From Pseudomonas fluorescens (GTDB taxonomy: Bacteria; Pseudomonadota; Gammaproteobacteria; Pseudomonadales; Pseudomonadaceae), in assembly GCF_902498195.1 (NCBI RefSeq), contig NZ_CABVIY010000011.1:1-37202 (forward strand): a DNA stretch of 37,202 bases, written 5' to 3'. Below the pieces are notes generated by a model. That model did no database searches. It had not been told where the DNA came from and saw nothing but the letters and a program-made list of their open reading frames with translations. Positions 7,924 to 16,275 of this stretch are shown piece by piece. The position numbers were made by a program, and so were the translations under genes. The first letter of the stretch is position 1; each line of letters starts with the position of its first letter.

Positions 7924-9034
7924 CCGGTTTTGCTCCATCGCAAGGCGGTAAAAATTCAAGCTGACCCAGCCACTGCACCAGCGCCGCGCGCAGGTTGTCG
8001 CGCTCGTAGCGCTGCAAGTTGCGCAGGCCGGCCGCGATCGTCGTTTCCCGCAGGCCTGGCTCGGTATTGAGCAAGTGGCAGGTCAACGCGAAGACGATCG
8101 GGTCGTCGCTGTCCAGCAGCAGTCCACCTTCGCCCAGGGTATCGGGGATGTTGGAACGTGCCTGTGTGACCACCGGAAGCGAGGCATAGTTCGCCTCCAG
8201 CAGCGGCATGCAAAAGCCTTCGTGGGCGCTGGCACACCAGTATTGATGGGCATTGCGGTACAGCCAGCGCAACTCCGGTTCGGAGCATTTGCCGACCAGC
8301 AGGACCTGGTCCTGCAGGCCCAGATCAAAGATGTACTGCTCCAGGCCCCGGGCATAGGCTTCGCTGGTGGTGCCGCCGACCAGGATCAGGCGTTGCGGCG
8401 GTTCGCTGGATTCAGCCTGCTTTTGCAACTGCAGCAGATGGTAAAACGCCTCGATCAGCAGGTACTGGCGCTTGTTCTCCGCCAGGCGACCGACCGCCAG
8501 GTAATACCGCGTACCGCTCGCTTGCCGGGCAATGAACCCGGGTTCGGCGGTCGAGCCTTCCAGGCGGCGGGTATCGACCAGCAGCGGCAAGGTCTTGCTG
8601 CGCGGGTAGCCGGCGGCAATCAGCTCGCTCTGGTTCAGCGGCGAGTCGGCCAGGGCATGGACGAATTCGTCACGCCATAGCTCAAGCTGCTCCAGGCCCA
8701 GCTCTGCGTAGCGACGCAGGCCGCCTCCGGCGGGGAAGAACTCTGGCGGCGTGATGTTGTGATAGACCAGTGCCTTGGGGCAGCGCTGGTCCAGCAGCCA
8801 TGGGCCGTGATCGTGGCCCATGGAATGGTGATACAGCAGCAGCGAGCACTTGGACGGATGAAAGGTGCGTGCCGGCAGCACTTCGCCGGCCATCTGCTCG
8901 GGGATGTTGAAGCTGTAGATGTGCGACTCGTAACCCAGGTCGCGCAGCAGGCTTCGAGTGAACAGCAGGCCGTTGGTAACGCCGTCCCCGGCGGCAACGC
9001 TGGGGGCGAATTGATCGATGCGAACTGGTGTCAT
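7895..9034 (-). CDS. GT4 glycosyltransferase, paralogue of module 1 of the three-module enzyme
   Basis: The protein has 379 residues and is cytoplasmic. ATG 9034 (MTPVRIDQFAPSVAAGDGV) overlaps the upstream stop as ATGA, so the two genes are translationally coupled. The C-terminal half has YYLAVGRLAENKRQ and the E-x7-E block EGFCMPLLEAN. The N-terminal half matches module 1 of the 35191 protein in several blocks: GDG(V/I)(T/S)NG, EQMAG(E/D)VL, HNITP and PLLVD. The two therefore probably act on related acceptors. Sugar specificity is not readable, but D-rhamnose is likely from context. Confidence 0.88.
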   Translation of the reverse strand: MTPVRIDQFAPSVAAGDGVTNGLLFTRSLLRDLGYESHIYSFNIPEQMAGEVLPARTFHPSKCSLLLYHHSMGHDHGPWLLDQRCPKALVYHNITPPEFFPAGGGLRRYAELGLEQLELWRDEFVHALADSPLNQSELIAAGYPRSKTLPLLVDTRRLEGSTAEPGFIARQASGTRYYLAVGRLAENKRQYLLIEAFYHLLQLQKQAESSEPPQRLILVGGTTSEAYARGLEQYIFDLGLQDQVLLVGKCSEPELRWLYRNAHQYWCASAHEGFCMPLLEANYASLPVVTQARSNIPDTLGEGGLLLDSDDPIVFALTCHLLNTEPGLRETTIAAGLRNLQRYERDNLRAALVQWLGQLEFLPPCDGAKPDATSTTHRR

Positions 9035-10521
9035 GTCAGGCTCTTGCTGGCCACTACGGCGTAGTCCTGAGGACCGTAGAACAATGCATCGCAACGGCGA
9101 GCGACTTCAGAATCTTCATTGAGTGCGTATTCGCGCGGGATCGGGTTGAGGCGATGGATCTGTACCTGCTCGAAGCCCTTGAACTCCACCAGGAACTCGG
9201 TGAAGGCCGGCGGCAGCGGGTGCAGGTGCGTCGGGTCGGTGTAGAAGTGCGTGGCGGCACTGACCAGGTTTTCCGGGTTCGGTGTCTCGAAGATGATCAC
9301 GCCGCCGGGAGCCAGTACGCGCTGGCATTCGTCGAGCAGGGTGTTGAATTGCTCGAACGTCAGGTGCTCGATCACATGGAACGCGGTGACCGCCGCCAGG
9401 CTGTTTTCCGGCTGCTGGGCCAACCACACCAGGGCGTCCTGCTGCACGGCGCTCAAACCCTGCTCGTGACAGGCCTCGACATTCATCGAGTTCAGATCGA
9501 CGCCGATGCGCGAGTAATGTTCGGGCAACATTTGCAGCCATTCACCACGGCCGCAGCCGATGTCCACCAGCGGCAAACCGCGGCTGAGCGGCATGATCGC
9601 GTCGAGGATCGGCAGGTAATAGGACTGGCGGCCACGGATGGTTTCGGCGTCGCCACGGAAACGGTTTTCGAAGGCCAGGTAAAAGCTGTCCGGGATGCTG
9701 CTCTGGTGTTGCAGGACAGCCGGTACCGCGGCGGCCGTGTCGTGCGGCGTGGCGACGGCCACCTGGCGCGGCTGGCGTTCCAGCTGTTGCAGGCGGGCGC
9801 GCAGTTCCTGCTGGACGGTCCGGGACTGTTTCAGCTCGGCTTCCAGGCGGGCGATTTCCTGCGCTTTGAACTGCTCGAACTGCTCTGCCTGGCGCTTTTG
9901 CGCTTCGTGGTGCTCCTGCAGGACCTTTTGGTGGTCGAGCAGATAGGTGTTGAGCTCCTGCAGGTATTTCTGCTGGGCATCATGCTGGTTCTGCACTAGA
10001 TCCTTGTGGCCCAGCAGTTCGCCGTTGTGTTGCTTGATCTGGCGGGTCAGCAGGTCCATGCGGGCGATGTAATGGCGGTTGCGCGCCTCGTTCAGCATCA
10101 TGCCGTAGGCGCTGAGCATCAGCTTGCCCACCACCGGGATGCGGCGAATGGTGTTCTTCAGGCGTGCTCGGCGCAGGCCTTGTACATCCGCGTTGTGTGC
10201 GATGCCTTCGGGCGAGTAACGCATCTCGGCCAGGACCTCGAACTTGTCCCAACCGGAACGCAATTTGTTCAGGGTGCCCTGCAGCTCAGCGTTCTCGGCC
10301 TTGCGACCGATCAGGGTCGGGTAAGCGGCGCGGGCCAGGGCCTCGTCTTCCAGCTGGATCAGCTGCATCCAGCCATACGGGCGGTCGTAGCGCTCGGCCG
10401 GCGAAGGGTTGAAGACCGGAAGCGCGCGCTCGCTGTTGCCCAGCCGATAACGCTCGACCTCGGCCTCGATGCGACGGTTGAGTTCCTGGAAGTCGAGGTC
10501 CGGGTTATTGGGTATCAGCAT
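9031..10521 (-). CDS. Coiled-coil SAM-dependent methyltransferase, possible glycan chain terminator
   Basis: This is a 496-residue cytoplasmic protein. Residues about 1-160 have no recognised fold. About 165-255 is a Gln/Glu/Lys-rich coiled coil (for example HEAQKRQAEQFEQFKAQEI). About 275-496 is a class I methyltransferase with motif I VDIGCGRGEW near residue 320 and FHVIEHL and PGGVIIFETPN downstream. In E. coli O8/O9-type systems, WbdD couples a capping methyltransferase to a long coiled coil that sets chain length, and Wzt then recognises the cap. The same combination sits here directly after wzt (3 bp gap). Domain order differs from WbdD and no kinase domain is visible, so a ruler/terminator role is inference. 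Confidence 0.82.
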   Translation of the reverse strand: MLIPNNPDLDFQELNRRIEAEVERYRLGNSERALPVFNPSPAERYDRPYGWMQLIQLEDEALARAAYPTLIGRKAENAELQGTLNKLRSGWDKFEVLAEMRYSPEGIAHNADVQGLRRARLKNTIRRIPVVGKLMLSAYGMMLNEARNRHYIARMDLLTRQIKQHNGELLGHKDLVQNQHDAQQKYLQELNTYLLDHQKVLQEHHEAQKRQAEQFEQFKAQEIARLEAELKQSRTVQQELRARLQQLERQPRQVAVATPHDTAAAVPAVLQHQSSIPDSFYLAFENRFRGDAETIRGRQSYYLPILDAIMPLSRGLPLVDIGCGRGEWLQMLPEHYSRIGVDLNSMNVEACHEQGLSAVQQDALVWLAQQPENSLAAVTAFHVIEHLTFEQFNTLLDECQRVLAPGGVIIFETPNPENLVSAATHFYTDPTHLHPLPPAFTEFLVEFKGFEQVQIHRLNPIPREYALNEDSEVARRCDALFYGPQDYAVVASKSLT

Positions 10522-10524
10522 TGC

Positions 10525-11739
10525 TTACAGTTCCGTTGAAAGTCTCGGAGGGCAGGGGATTTCCTGGAGCGTCGGTGCCAGGTCGCAGACGCCGGCGAAG
10601 AATGTCCCGGTAATACCGGCCACCTCGAAGCCAATGGCGTTGTCCCGCCAGTGGTAACAGTTAATGGTGTGATCGGCGCCGTCATGCAGGGCAAGGGTGA
10701 TTGTATATTTGCCCGGCGCCAGTCGCATCGGGAAGCTGTAGCGCAGGTGCTTGCGCTCACCGTTGACCAGGGCGATCGGGAAGCTCAGGTAGTGGCTGTT
10801 GGTACCGAAGATGTCCTGGCCGAAGCGGTCGCGGATCATCAGGCCCAGCGAAACATCCGGCAGGTCGGACTGCGCGGCGATCGTCACGTCCAGGGTGCCG
10901 GTGTCGCCACTGGCCAGGATCGAGGTTTGCGAGTTCTGCCCGCAAAAGGTGACGTCTTCGAGAATCGCCTGGCGCGAGCCGTAGCCGGCTTCCAGCAACT
11001 CACGTTCGCTGTAGTCCTCTTCGTCGGCACCCAGCAACTGGTTATAGATGTTGACGGCGTCTTCAGGGTCGCCGTCGGCCACGATCTTGCCTTCGCTCAG
11101 GACGATGGCGCGATCGCAAATCATCTTGACCGCATTCAGGTCGTGGGAAACGAAGATGATCGAGCCGCCGTTGGCACGGAATTCCTTGATGCGGCGCATG
11201 CACTTCTGCTGGAAGTGGCCGTCACCGACCGACAGGGCTTCGTCGATCAGGAAGGTGTCCGGGTTGGCATGGATGGCAATGGAGAACGCCAGGCGCATGT
11301 TCATGCCCGAGGAATACGTGCGGATCGGCTCATGGATGAACTCACCCAGTTCCGAGAACTCGACGATCGCCTGGCGACGCTCCTCGATCTGCTGGCGCGT
11401 CATGCCCAGCAGCAGGCCGTTGCCGGTGATGTTCTGCAGGCCGCTCAGGTTGGGGTCGAAACCCGTGCCCAGTTCCAGCAGACCGGTCACCCGCCCCGTG
11501 ATTTTGATCTGGCCCGCGTCGGGCAGCAGGACGCCGTTGAGCATCTTCAGGAGCGTGGACTTGCCGGCGCCGTTGCGGCCCAGAATGCCCAGCGTTTCGC
11601 CGCCGGCAACACGAAACGAGATGTTGTCTAACGCCTTGTGTGTGCGGTGGAAGCTGCGGCGCATGACGACTTCTTTGAGTCGGTGCCAGGGTCTGTTGTA
11701 GAGCTTGAACTCTTTGCAGACGTTTTCCACTTCAAGCAT
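10525..11739 (-). CDS. wzt: Polysaccharide export ATPase with C-terminal glycan-binding domain (Wzt)
   Basis: The protein has 404 residues. The ABC domain (about 1-240) has Walker A GRNGAGKST at 54-62, signature YSSGM at 142-146, Walker B FLIDEALSVGD near 165-173 and the switch SHD. About 245-404 is a beta-rich extension of the kind that binds the modified non-reducing end of the glycan in O8/O9a-type Wzt proteins. This implies that chains are capped before export, in line with the methyltransferase gene immediately downstream. It works with Wzm encoded at 3699-4475. It is the first gene of the operon wzt - methyltransferase - GT - rmd, driven by the promoter near 11816. Confidence 0.93.
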   Translation of the reverse strand: MLEVENVCKEFKLYNRPWHRLKEVVMRRSFHRTHKALDNISFRVAGGETLGILGRNGAGKSTLLKMLNGVLLPDAGQIKITGRVTGLLELGTGFDPNLSGLQNITGNGLLLGMTRQQIEERRQAIVEFSELGEFIHEPIRTYSSGMNMRLAFSIAIHANPDTFLIDEALSVGDGHFQQKCMRRIKEFRANGGSIIFVSHDLNAVKMICDRAIVLSEGKIVADGDPEDAVNIYNQLLGADEEDYSERELLEAGYGSRQAILEDVTFCGQNSQTSILASGDTGTLDVTIAAQSDLPDVSLGLMIRDRFGQDIFGTNSHYLSFPIALVNGERKHLRYSFPMRLAPGKYTITLALHDGADHTINCYHWRDNAIGFEVAGITGTFFAGVCDLAPTLQEIPCPPRLSTEL

Positions 11740-12152
11740 GCATGTAACTCTTCAATAGGTATGACATTTCGAAAAATGGCCCAATGGGCGGTATGTCATG
11801 GGAATCAGGGGGCGGAGACTAGCATGCGCAGCCATTTCGAGCATTTAATGCGTGAAAAGGCGGGCGATTGGTTGCCGGATTGAGGACCTGAACGCCCCCC
11901 CGGTAAAGACAACAAAATCCTCTGTTTATCGATGGTTATCGAGCGCGCACCGAGAAGAAAGCTGCGAACAAGTCCTCAACCGTGCTGAAATACGCCAGCC
12001 TTTGGTGGCGTGTGATTCGAGTTTAACAATCGGAAAATTCGACCCGTCTTGCCAGAAATACCGACTCCACGCGTGTGCAACTGAAAACTGCACGCGATAG
12101 GAGCCGTTATTGCCTGTGCGGCGATTAATTCAATTTTTAGAAGGAGGCCGCT
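11740..12152. other. Divergent intergenic region between wzt and the acyltransferase
   Basis: This 413-bp spacer is AT-richer than its flanks. It holds the leftward promoter element at 11800-11836 and the Shine-Dalgarno AAGGAGG (12141-12147) of the acyltransferase. Short open frames here lack convincing start sites and protein-like composition. No JUMPstart/ops element was found. I see nothing else. Confidence 0.6.
11800..11836 (-). promoter_or_regulatory. Shared promoter element upstream of the wzt operon
   Basis: Read leftward, TGC-TAGTCT (11816-11824) is an extended -10 box. The 27 bp at 11800-11826 match 14562-14588, in front of the other leftward glycosyltransferase, at 23 positions. 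AAATGC and GAA blocks are conserved at the same distance upstream. No good -35 box is seen, which suggests an activator. The predicted leader is about 70 nt. Confidence 0.5.
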
Positions 12153-13223
12153 TTGAGTGGTAGTCCGAAAATAATATTTGCTAACCAGCTTCGAGGCATC
12201 GCCGCAATCATGGTGGTGCTATCGCATCTTGGTTGCGTTTTTTGGGCCGCCAAGGAAACGGTCTCGTTCTACACCGGTGCACCGCCCGCCGAGGGCTCGC
12301 AGCCGTTTATTTCCAACTTCATTAATACCCAGCACTGGAATTTTGGCGCGCTCGGGGTCGCTATCTTTTTTTTGATCAGCGGCTTTGTGATCCCTATGTC
12401 ACTTGGCGCAGGTGGGCGATTAAACTTTATCGTTTCGCGCTTTCTCAGGATTTACCCCACCTACATTATTGCGTTGTGCGCCGGCTTATTTGCGGTCTGG
12501 CTGTCATGCCAGTATTGGGGGCGTCCGTTCATGTGGGACCTGCCGACCGTCATGCACAACATGTTGTTGGTCCACACGCTCAGCAACGCACCCTCAGTGG
12601 ACCTCGTTAACTGGACGTTGGCGATCGAGCTGAAGTTTTATCTCGTAGCCTGCCTCATGGGCGGCCTCATTGTGGCTGGCCGGGTCTGGCCACTGCTGGC
12701 GTTTTCAGCCTTGGTGTTTATCGTAAATAAATGGATTAAAACCCCGCTGGGCACCGAACTGATGTTTGTCAGCTTCATGATGTTGGGCGTCTTATTTAAC
12801 TATTTATTCAGGCAACTGATCACGACGTTAGAGTTCTTCATCAGCACGGGCATCATCTTTGCGTTTTTTCTGCTTGGGTGGGATGCGACGATTTGGCCAG
12901 ATGCCTTTTTTCAGGTTGCGCCAAACTACCTGTATGGCTACGTGATCTTTTCAATGGCCTATGCGTTGCGCTCACATTTCCGTGACATACGCGTGCTGGA
13001 CTTTTTTGCAGACATTAGTTATCCGCTGTATATCGTTCATTCTCTGATCGGTTATTCCGCCATGCGGATTCTCTTCGATAACGGATATCAGCTTCGTGTC
13101 GTAGCCCCCGTTACGGCCTTGCTTATCATTGCTGTCGCCTACGCATTGCACGTCCTGGTCGAAAAACCAACGATGTTGCTTGGCAAGCGAATCAGACGGT
13201 CCCGGCAGTTGGCCTACGCTTAA
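12153..13223 (+). CDS. Acyltransferase 3 family membrane protein (OafA-like)
   Basis: The protein has 356 residues and starts at TTG 12153, chosen because a near-perfect Shine-Dalgarno (AAGGAGG) lies 5 nt upstream and FANQLRGIAAIMVVLSHLG is the typical N-terminal block (RGIA plus the catalytic-type His). About ten hydrophobic segments follow, with FLISGFVIPMSLG and RFLRIYPTY as family landmarks and DISYPLYIVHSLIGY near the end. Such proteins O-acylate surface sugars from the inner membrane. It is the second acylation system here, besides the MBOAT/SGNH pair. It stands alone on its strand and is convergent with the next glycosyltransferase. Confidence 0.9.
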   Translation: MSGSPKIIFANQLRGIAAIMVVLSHLGCVFWAAKETVSFYTGAPPAEGSQPFISNFINTQHWNFGALGVAIFFLISGFVIPMSLGAGGRLNFIVSRFLRIYPTYIIALCAGLFAVWLSCQYWGRPFMWDLPTVMHNMLLVHTLSNAPSVDLVNWTLAIELKFYLVACLMGGLIVAGRVWPLLAFSALVFIVNKWIKTPLGTELMFVSFMMLGVLFNYLFRQLITTLEFFISTGIIFAFFLLGWDATIWPDAFFQVAPNYLYGYVIFSMAYALRSHFRDIRVLDFFADISYPLYIVHSLIGYSAMRILFDNGYQLRVVAPVTALLIIAVAYALHVLVEKPTMLLGKRIRRSRQLAYA

Positions 13224-13332
13224 CGGTGGCAAAGCGCGCAGGCATTTTTACAGGTTCGCTATGAGCCTTTTCAAATGCCTGAGTGGTTCACTTCCAGGCG
13301 ATTAGTCGCTGCACCCAGCCTACTAAAACGCT

Positions 13333-14484
13333 TTAGCCGTTTTTCAGCACTTTGCGATACACATCCAGCGTCTGCCTGGCGCATTCATTCCAGTTGTAGT
13401 GATGGGCGCGGGCCAGGCCGAGCTGGATTTTCTCTTCGCGCAGCGTCGACTGGTTCAGCACGTCTTGCATGGCGGCACTGATGCTCTCGACGCTGTAAGG
13501 GTCGACCGGCCATGCCGCATTGCCGCTGACCTCGGGAACCGAGGTGCTGTTGGAGGCGATCACCGGGCATTGTGCGGCGAACGCCTCGATCACCGGCAAG
13601 CCGAAGCCCTCATACAACGATGCGAACACCAGCGCGCTGGCGCTTTGCAGCAAGGCCAGGACGTCCGATTGCGGCAGGTAGCTGAGCCAGCGGCCTTCGC
13701 CTTTCTGCTCCAGGGCATGCAACTGCGGCAGCAGTTCTTCATTGTTCCAGCCATCCCGTCCAACAATGACCAGCGGATGCGCCTTGCGCACCGCGTCGGG
13801 CAGTTGCTGGAAGGCTTGCAGCACCCGCAGCAGATTCTTGCGCGGTTGCAGGGTGCCCACGAACAGGAAGAACCCGGGCTGCAGGCCATGCTTGTCGAGG
13901 ACGGCGCGGCGTTGTTCGGCTTCGATGCGCTCGAAGTAGACCGGCTCCACGCCCAATGGCGTCACGCTGATGCGCTCGGGGGCGATCTTCAGGTGCTCGA
14001 CCATGTCCTGCTTGCTGTAGTCGGAAATGGTGATGATGTGGTCGGATTTGCGGATCGCGGTGGCGAACAGCCAACTCTTGAGGCTGCGCAGGTCGTTCTT
14101 GATCCACTCGGGGTGCAGCATCGGGATCACGTCCATGATGGTCGCGACCGTGGGCACACCGGCAATGCGCGGGATATGGTGATCGGTCGCATGGAACAGA
14201 TCGATGTCCCGGGCAATCGCCCGCGAGTTAGGCAATGGCAGCTTGAGAATGCCGCTGAGCAGCGCATGCACCGGGTAACGCACGGCCAGCTGCTTGGGCG
14301 TACCGCAGGCCATCGATGGCAAGTCGCGACCGAATGCATAGGGTTTTAGCTGGATATCGGAACCGCTGCCCTGGATGGTCTGGCCCAGGCCATCCCATAA
14401 CGCACGTGAGTAAGTTCCAATACCGTCCAGGTGTCCAGCGCGCTCGCCGGCAGCCCAGACCGTACAGCTCAAGCCAATCTTCAT
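13333..14484 (-). CDS. GT4 glycosyltransferase (mannosyl/rhamnosyltransferase-like)
   Basis: The protein has 383 residues and starts MKIGLSCTVWAAGER. It shows classic GT4 features: HIPRIAGVPTVATIMDVIPM in the acceptor half, FFLFVGTLQPRKNL at the donor-domain start, and the E-x7-E motif EGFGLPVIEA. It resembles the RfaG/WbaZ-type group of O-antigen mannosyl- and rhamnosyltransferases. It is transcribed alone from the promoter element at 14562-14588, which is shared with the wzt operon and so suggests co-expression. Linkage and sugar are unknown. Confidence 0.88.
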   Translation of the reverse strand: MKIGLSCTVWAAGERAGHLDGIGTYSRALWDGLGQTIQGSGSDIQLKPYAFGRDLPSMACGTPKQLAVRYPVHALLSGILKLPLPNSRAIARDIDLFHATDHHIPRIAGVPTVATIMDVIPMLHPEWIKNDLRSLKSWLFATAIRKSDHIITISDYSKQDMVEHLKIAPERISVTPLGVEPVYFERIEAEQRRAVLDKHGLQPGFFLFVGTLQPRKNLLRVLQAFQQLPDAVRKAHPLVIVGRDGWNNEELLPQLHALEQKGEGRWLSYLPQSDVLALLQSASALVFASLYEGFGLPVIEAFAAQCPVIASNSTSVPEVSGNAAWPVDPYSVESISAAMQDVLNQSTLREEKIQLGLARAHHYNWNECARQTLDVYRKVLKNG

Positions 14485-14561
14485 TCTTCAACGATCTCGA
14501 TCAACGAATTGCAGAAATGGCTCGCCGGCCAGTGACCTGATTTCATGGTGCAGAGGTGATT

Positions 14562-14598
14562 GGAAATCAGGGCGCGGAGCCTAACATGACTGAGAGAT
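14562..14598 (-). promoter_or_regulatory. Shared promoter element upstream of the 13333 glycosyltransferase
   Basis: Read leftward it contains TGT-TAGGCT (14578-14586), an extended -10 box. The 27 bp at 14562-14588 match 11800-11826 at 23 positions. The predicted leader is about 87 nt. Confidence 0.5.
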
Positions 14599-14682
14599 TC
14601 AGGCATTTTTAGCGATTCACCCGCCATTAGCCTGCAACATCGTCATCCGTGTTCATACCCGGTCTTCATGTCGCTATCCATA

Positions 14683-14711
14683 TTGCATCCCTATTACACC
14701 CCCCGGATAAT
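14683..14711 (+). promoter_or_regulatory. Sigma-70 promoter of manC
   Basis: TTGCAT (14683-14688), a 17-bp spacer and GATAAT (14706-14711) give a good consensus match. The manC start is about 40 nt beyond the expected transcription start, with TGGAG just ahead of the ATG. Confidence 0.65.
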
Positions 14712-14755
14712 GTCTGCCCTTCGCTACGCCCTCGTGGCACAAGACTGGAGCTTCT

Positions 14756-16174
14756 ATGTTTACCCCTGTAATCCTGGCTGGCGGTAATGGTTCACGTTTG
14801 TGGCCTTTGTCGCGTCAGAGCTTTCCCAAGCAGTTTCTCGCCCTGGATGGGCAAGATCAGGGGACGATGTTTCAACGGACGTTGGCTCGCCTGCAGGGGC
14901 TGGAGCATTCACCCGCGATCATCGTGAGTAACGAGCAGCATCGTTTCATCGTCGCCGAGCAGCTGCGGGTGGCGAAGATGACCAGCCGCCGGATCATCCT
15001 CGAGCCGCTGGCGCGCAATACCGCACCGGCGATTGCCCTGGCGGCGCTGGAAGCCACGGCCAATGGCAGCGATCCGATCCTGCTGGTGCTGGCTGCCGAC
15101 CACCATATCCATGACGAAAAAGCCTTCCGTGAAGCGGTATCCAAGGCTCAGGTTTATGCGGAAAAAGGGCATTTGGTGACGTTCGGCATCACGCCAACCC
15201 ACGCCGAAACCGGTTTTGGCTACATCCAGTGCGGGGCCGCTATCGACCAGGGCGGTTTCGCGATCGCCGCCTTCAAGGAAAAGCCTTCGCTGGAAGTGGC
15301 CGAGGAGTACCTGTCTTCGGGTGCTTATCTGTGGAACAGCGGCATGTTCATGTTCCGCGCGTCGGTGTTCCTGGCCGAGCTGAAGAAGCATCGCCCGGAC
15401 ATTCTGGCTACCTGCCACGTGGCGCTGGAACACGCCCAGGCGGACAGCCACTTCCTGCATGTGCAATCCGAGCATTTCGTGATGTGCGCCGATGAGTCGG
15501 TGGACTATGCCGTGATGGAGCACACCGACACCGGTTTGGTGGTACCGCTGGATGCCGGCTGGAACGACCTGGGCAGCTGGGCGGCGATCTGGGACGTTGG
15601 CCCGCACGACGCGGACAAGAACCGCCTCGAAGGCGACGTGATGGCCATCGATACCCGCAATTGCCTGGTGCAATCGCACCACCGTCTGGTGGCCACCGTC
15701 GGCCTTGATGACTTGATCGTCATCGAAACCAAGGACGCCGTGCTGGTCGCCAACAAAAACGACAGCCAACAGGTCAAGGACGTGGTCAAGCGCCTGCTGG
15801 TCGAAGAGCGCGCCGAGTTTGTCACGCATCCACTGGTCAACCGCCCGTGGGGCCATTACGACACCGTCGACAAGGGCGAGCGCTATCAGGTCAAACGGAT
15901 CAGCGTGTTGCCAGGCGAGTGCCTGTCGTTGCAGATGCACTACCATCGCGCCGAGCACTGGATCGTGGTGTCCGGTACGGCTCGGGTGATCTGTGGTGAC
16001 AATGAGTTGATTCTTTCCGAGAACCAGTCCACCTATATCCCGCTGGGGGTCAAGCATTCGCTGTCGAACCCGGGCAAGGTGCCGTTGGAATTGATCGAAG
16101 TGCAGTCCGGGGTTTACCTGGGCGAAGACGATATCGTGCGTTTCGAAGACCGTTATGGACGCCTGGCTAAATAA
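14756..16174 (+). CDS. manC: Mannose-1-phosphate guanylyltransferase / mannose-6-phosphate isomerase (type II, ManC/WbpW-like)
   Basis: This is a 472-residue bifunctional cytoplasmic enzyme. The N-terminal two-thirds is the GDP-mannose pyrophosphorylase domain with LAGGNGSRLWPLSRQSFPKQF at residues 7-27. The last about 120 residues are the isomerase cupin, with NRPWGHYDTVDKGERY and the metal site LQMHYHRAEHW. It makes mannose-6-P from fructose-6-P and GDP-mannose from mannose-1-P. The connecting phosphomannomutase (AlgC/ManB) is absent, so the chromosome must supply it. GDP-mannose then feeds Gmd and Rmd. ATG 14756 has GGAG six nt upstream. A bidirectional terminator follows. Confidence 0.95.
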   Translation: MFTPVILAGGNGSRLWPLSRQSFPKQFLALDGQDQGTMFQRTLARLQGLEHSPAIIVSNEQHRFIVAEQLRVAKMTSRRIILEPLARNTAPAIALAALEATANGSDPILLVLAADHHIHDEKAFREAVSKAQVYAEKGHLVTFGITPTHAETGFGYIQCGAAIDQGGFAIAAFKEKPSLEVAEEYLSSGAYLWNSGMFMFRASVFLAELKKHRPDILATCHVALEHAQADSHFLHVQSEHFVMCADESVDYAVMEHTDTGLVVPLDAGWNDLGSWAAIWDVGPHDADKNRLEGDVMAIDTRNCLVQSHHRLVATVGLDDLIVIETKDAVLVANKNDSQQVKDVVKRLLVEERAEFVTHPLVNRPWGHYDTVDKGERYQVKRISVLPGECLSLQMHYHRAEHWIVVSGTARVICGDNELILSENQSTYIPLGVKHSLSNPGKVPLELIEVQSGVYLGEDDIVRFEDRYGRLAK

Positions 16175-16203
16175 TTAGCGGTCCCGTGTTCATGATGAAA
16201 AAG

Positions 16204-16257
16204 GGCAGCCTCGAGGCTGCCATTTTTGTTGGCCGTGAAGCCGGGTTTTACCCCGGC
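16204..16257. terminator. Bidirectional terminators between manC and the adhesin gene
   Basis: The hairpin GGCAGCC-TCGA-GGCTGCC (16204-16221) is followed by ATTTTTG on the + strand and CTTTTTC on the - strand, so it can stop both convergent genes. A second hairpin GCCGGG/CCCGGC (16240-16245/16252-16257) lies nearer the adhesin stop. Confidence 0.88.
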
Positions 16258-16275
16258 AGGTGTATCACTTCCTTC

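Noticed and set aside
11785..11800. JUMPstart/ops-like GGCGGTA before the acyltransferase
   Set aside because: Only the first seven bases agree with ops, it lies over 350 bp from the gene, and no JUMPstart context is present.
14909..16057. 382-codon minus-strand frame opposite manC
   Set aside because: This is a shadow of a very well conserved manC gene, with no recognisable protein features.
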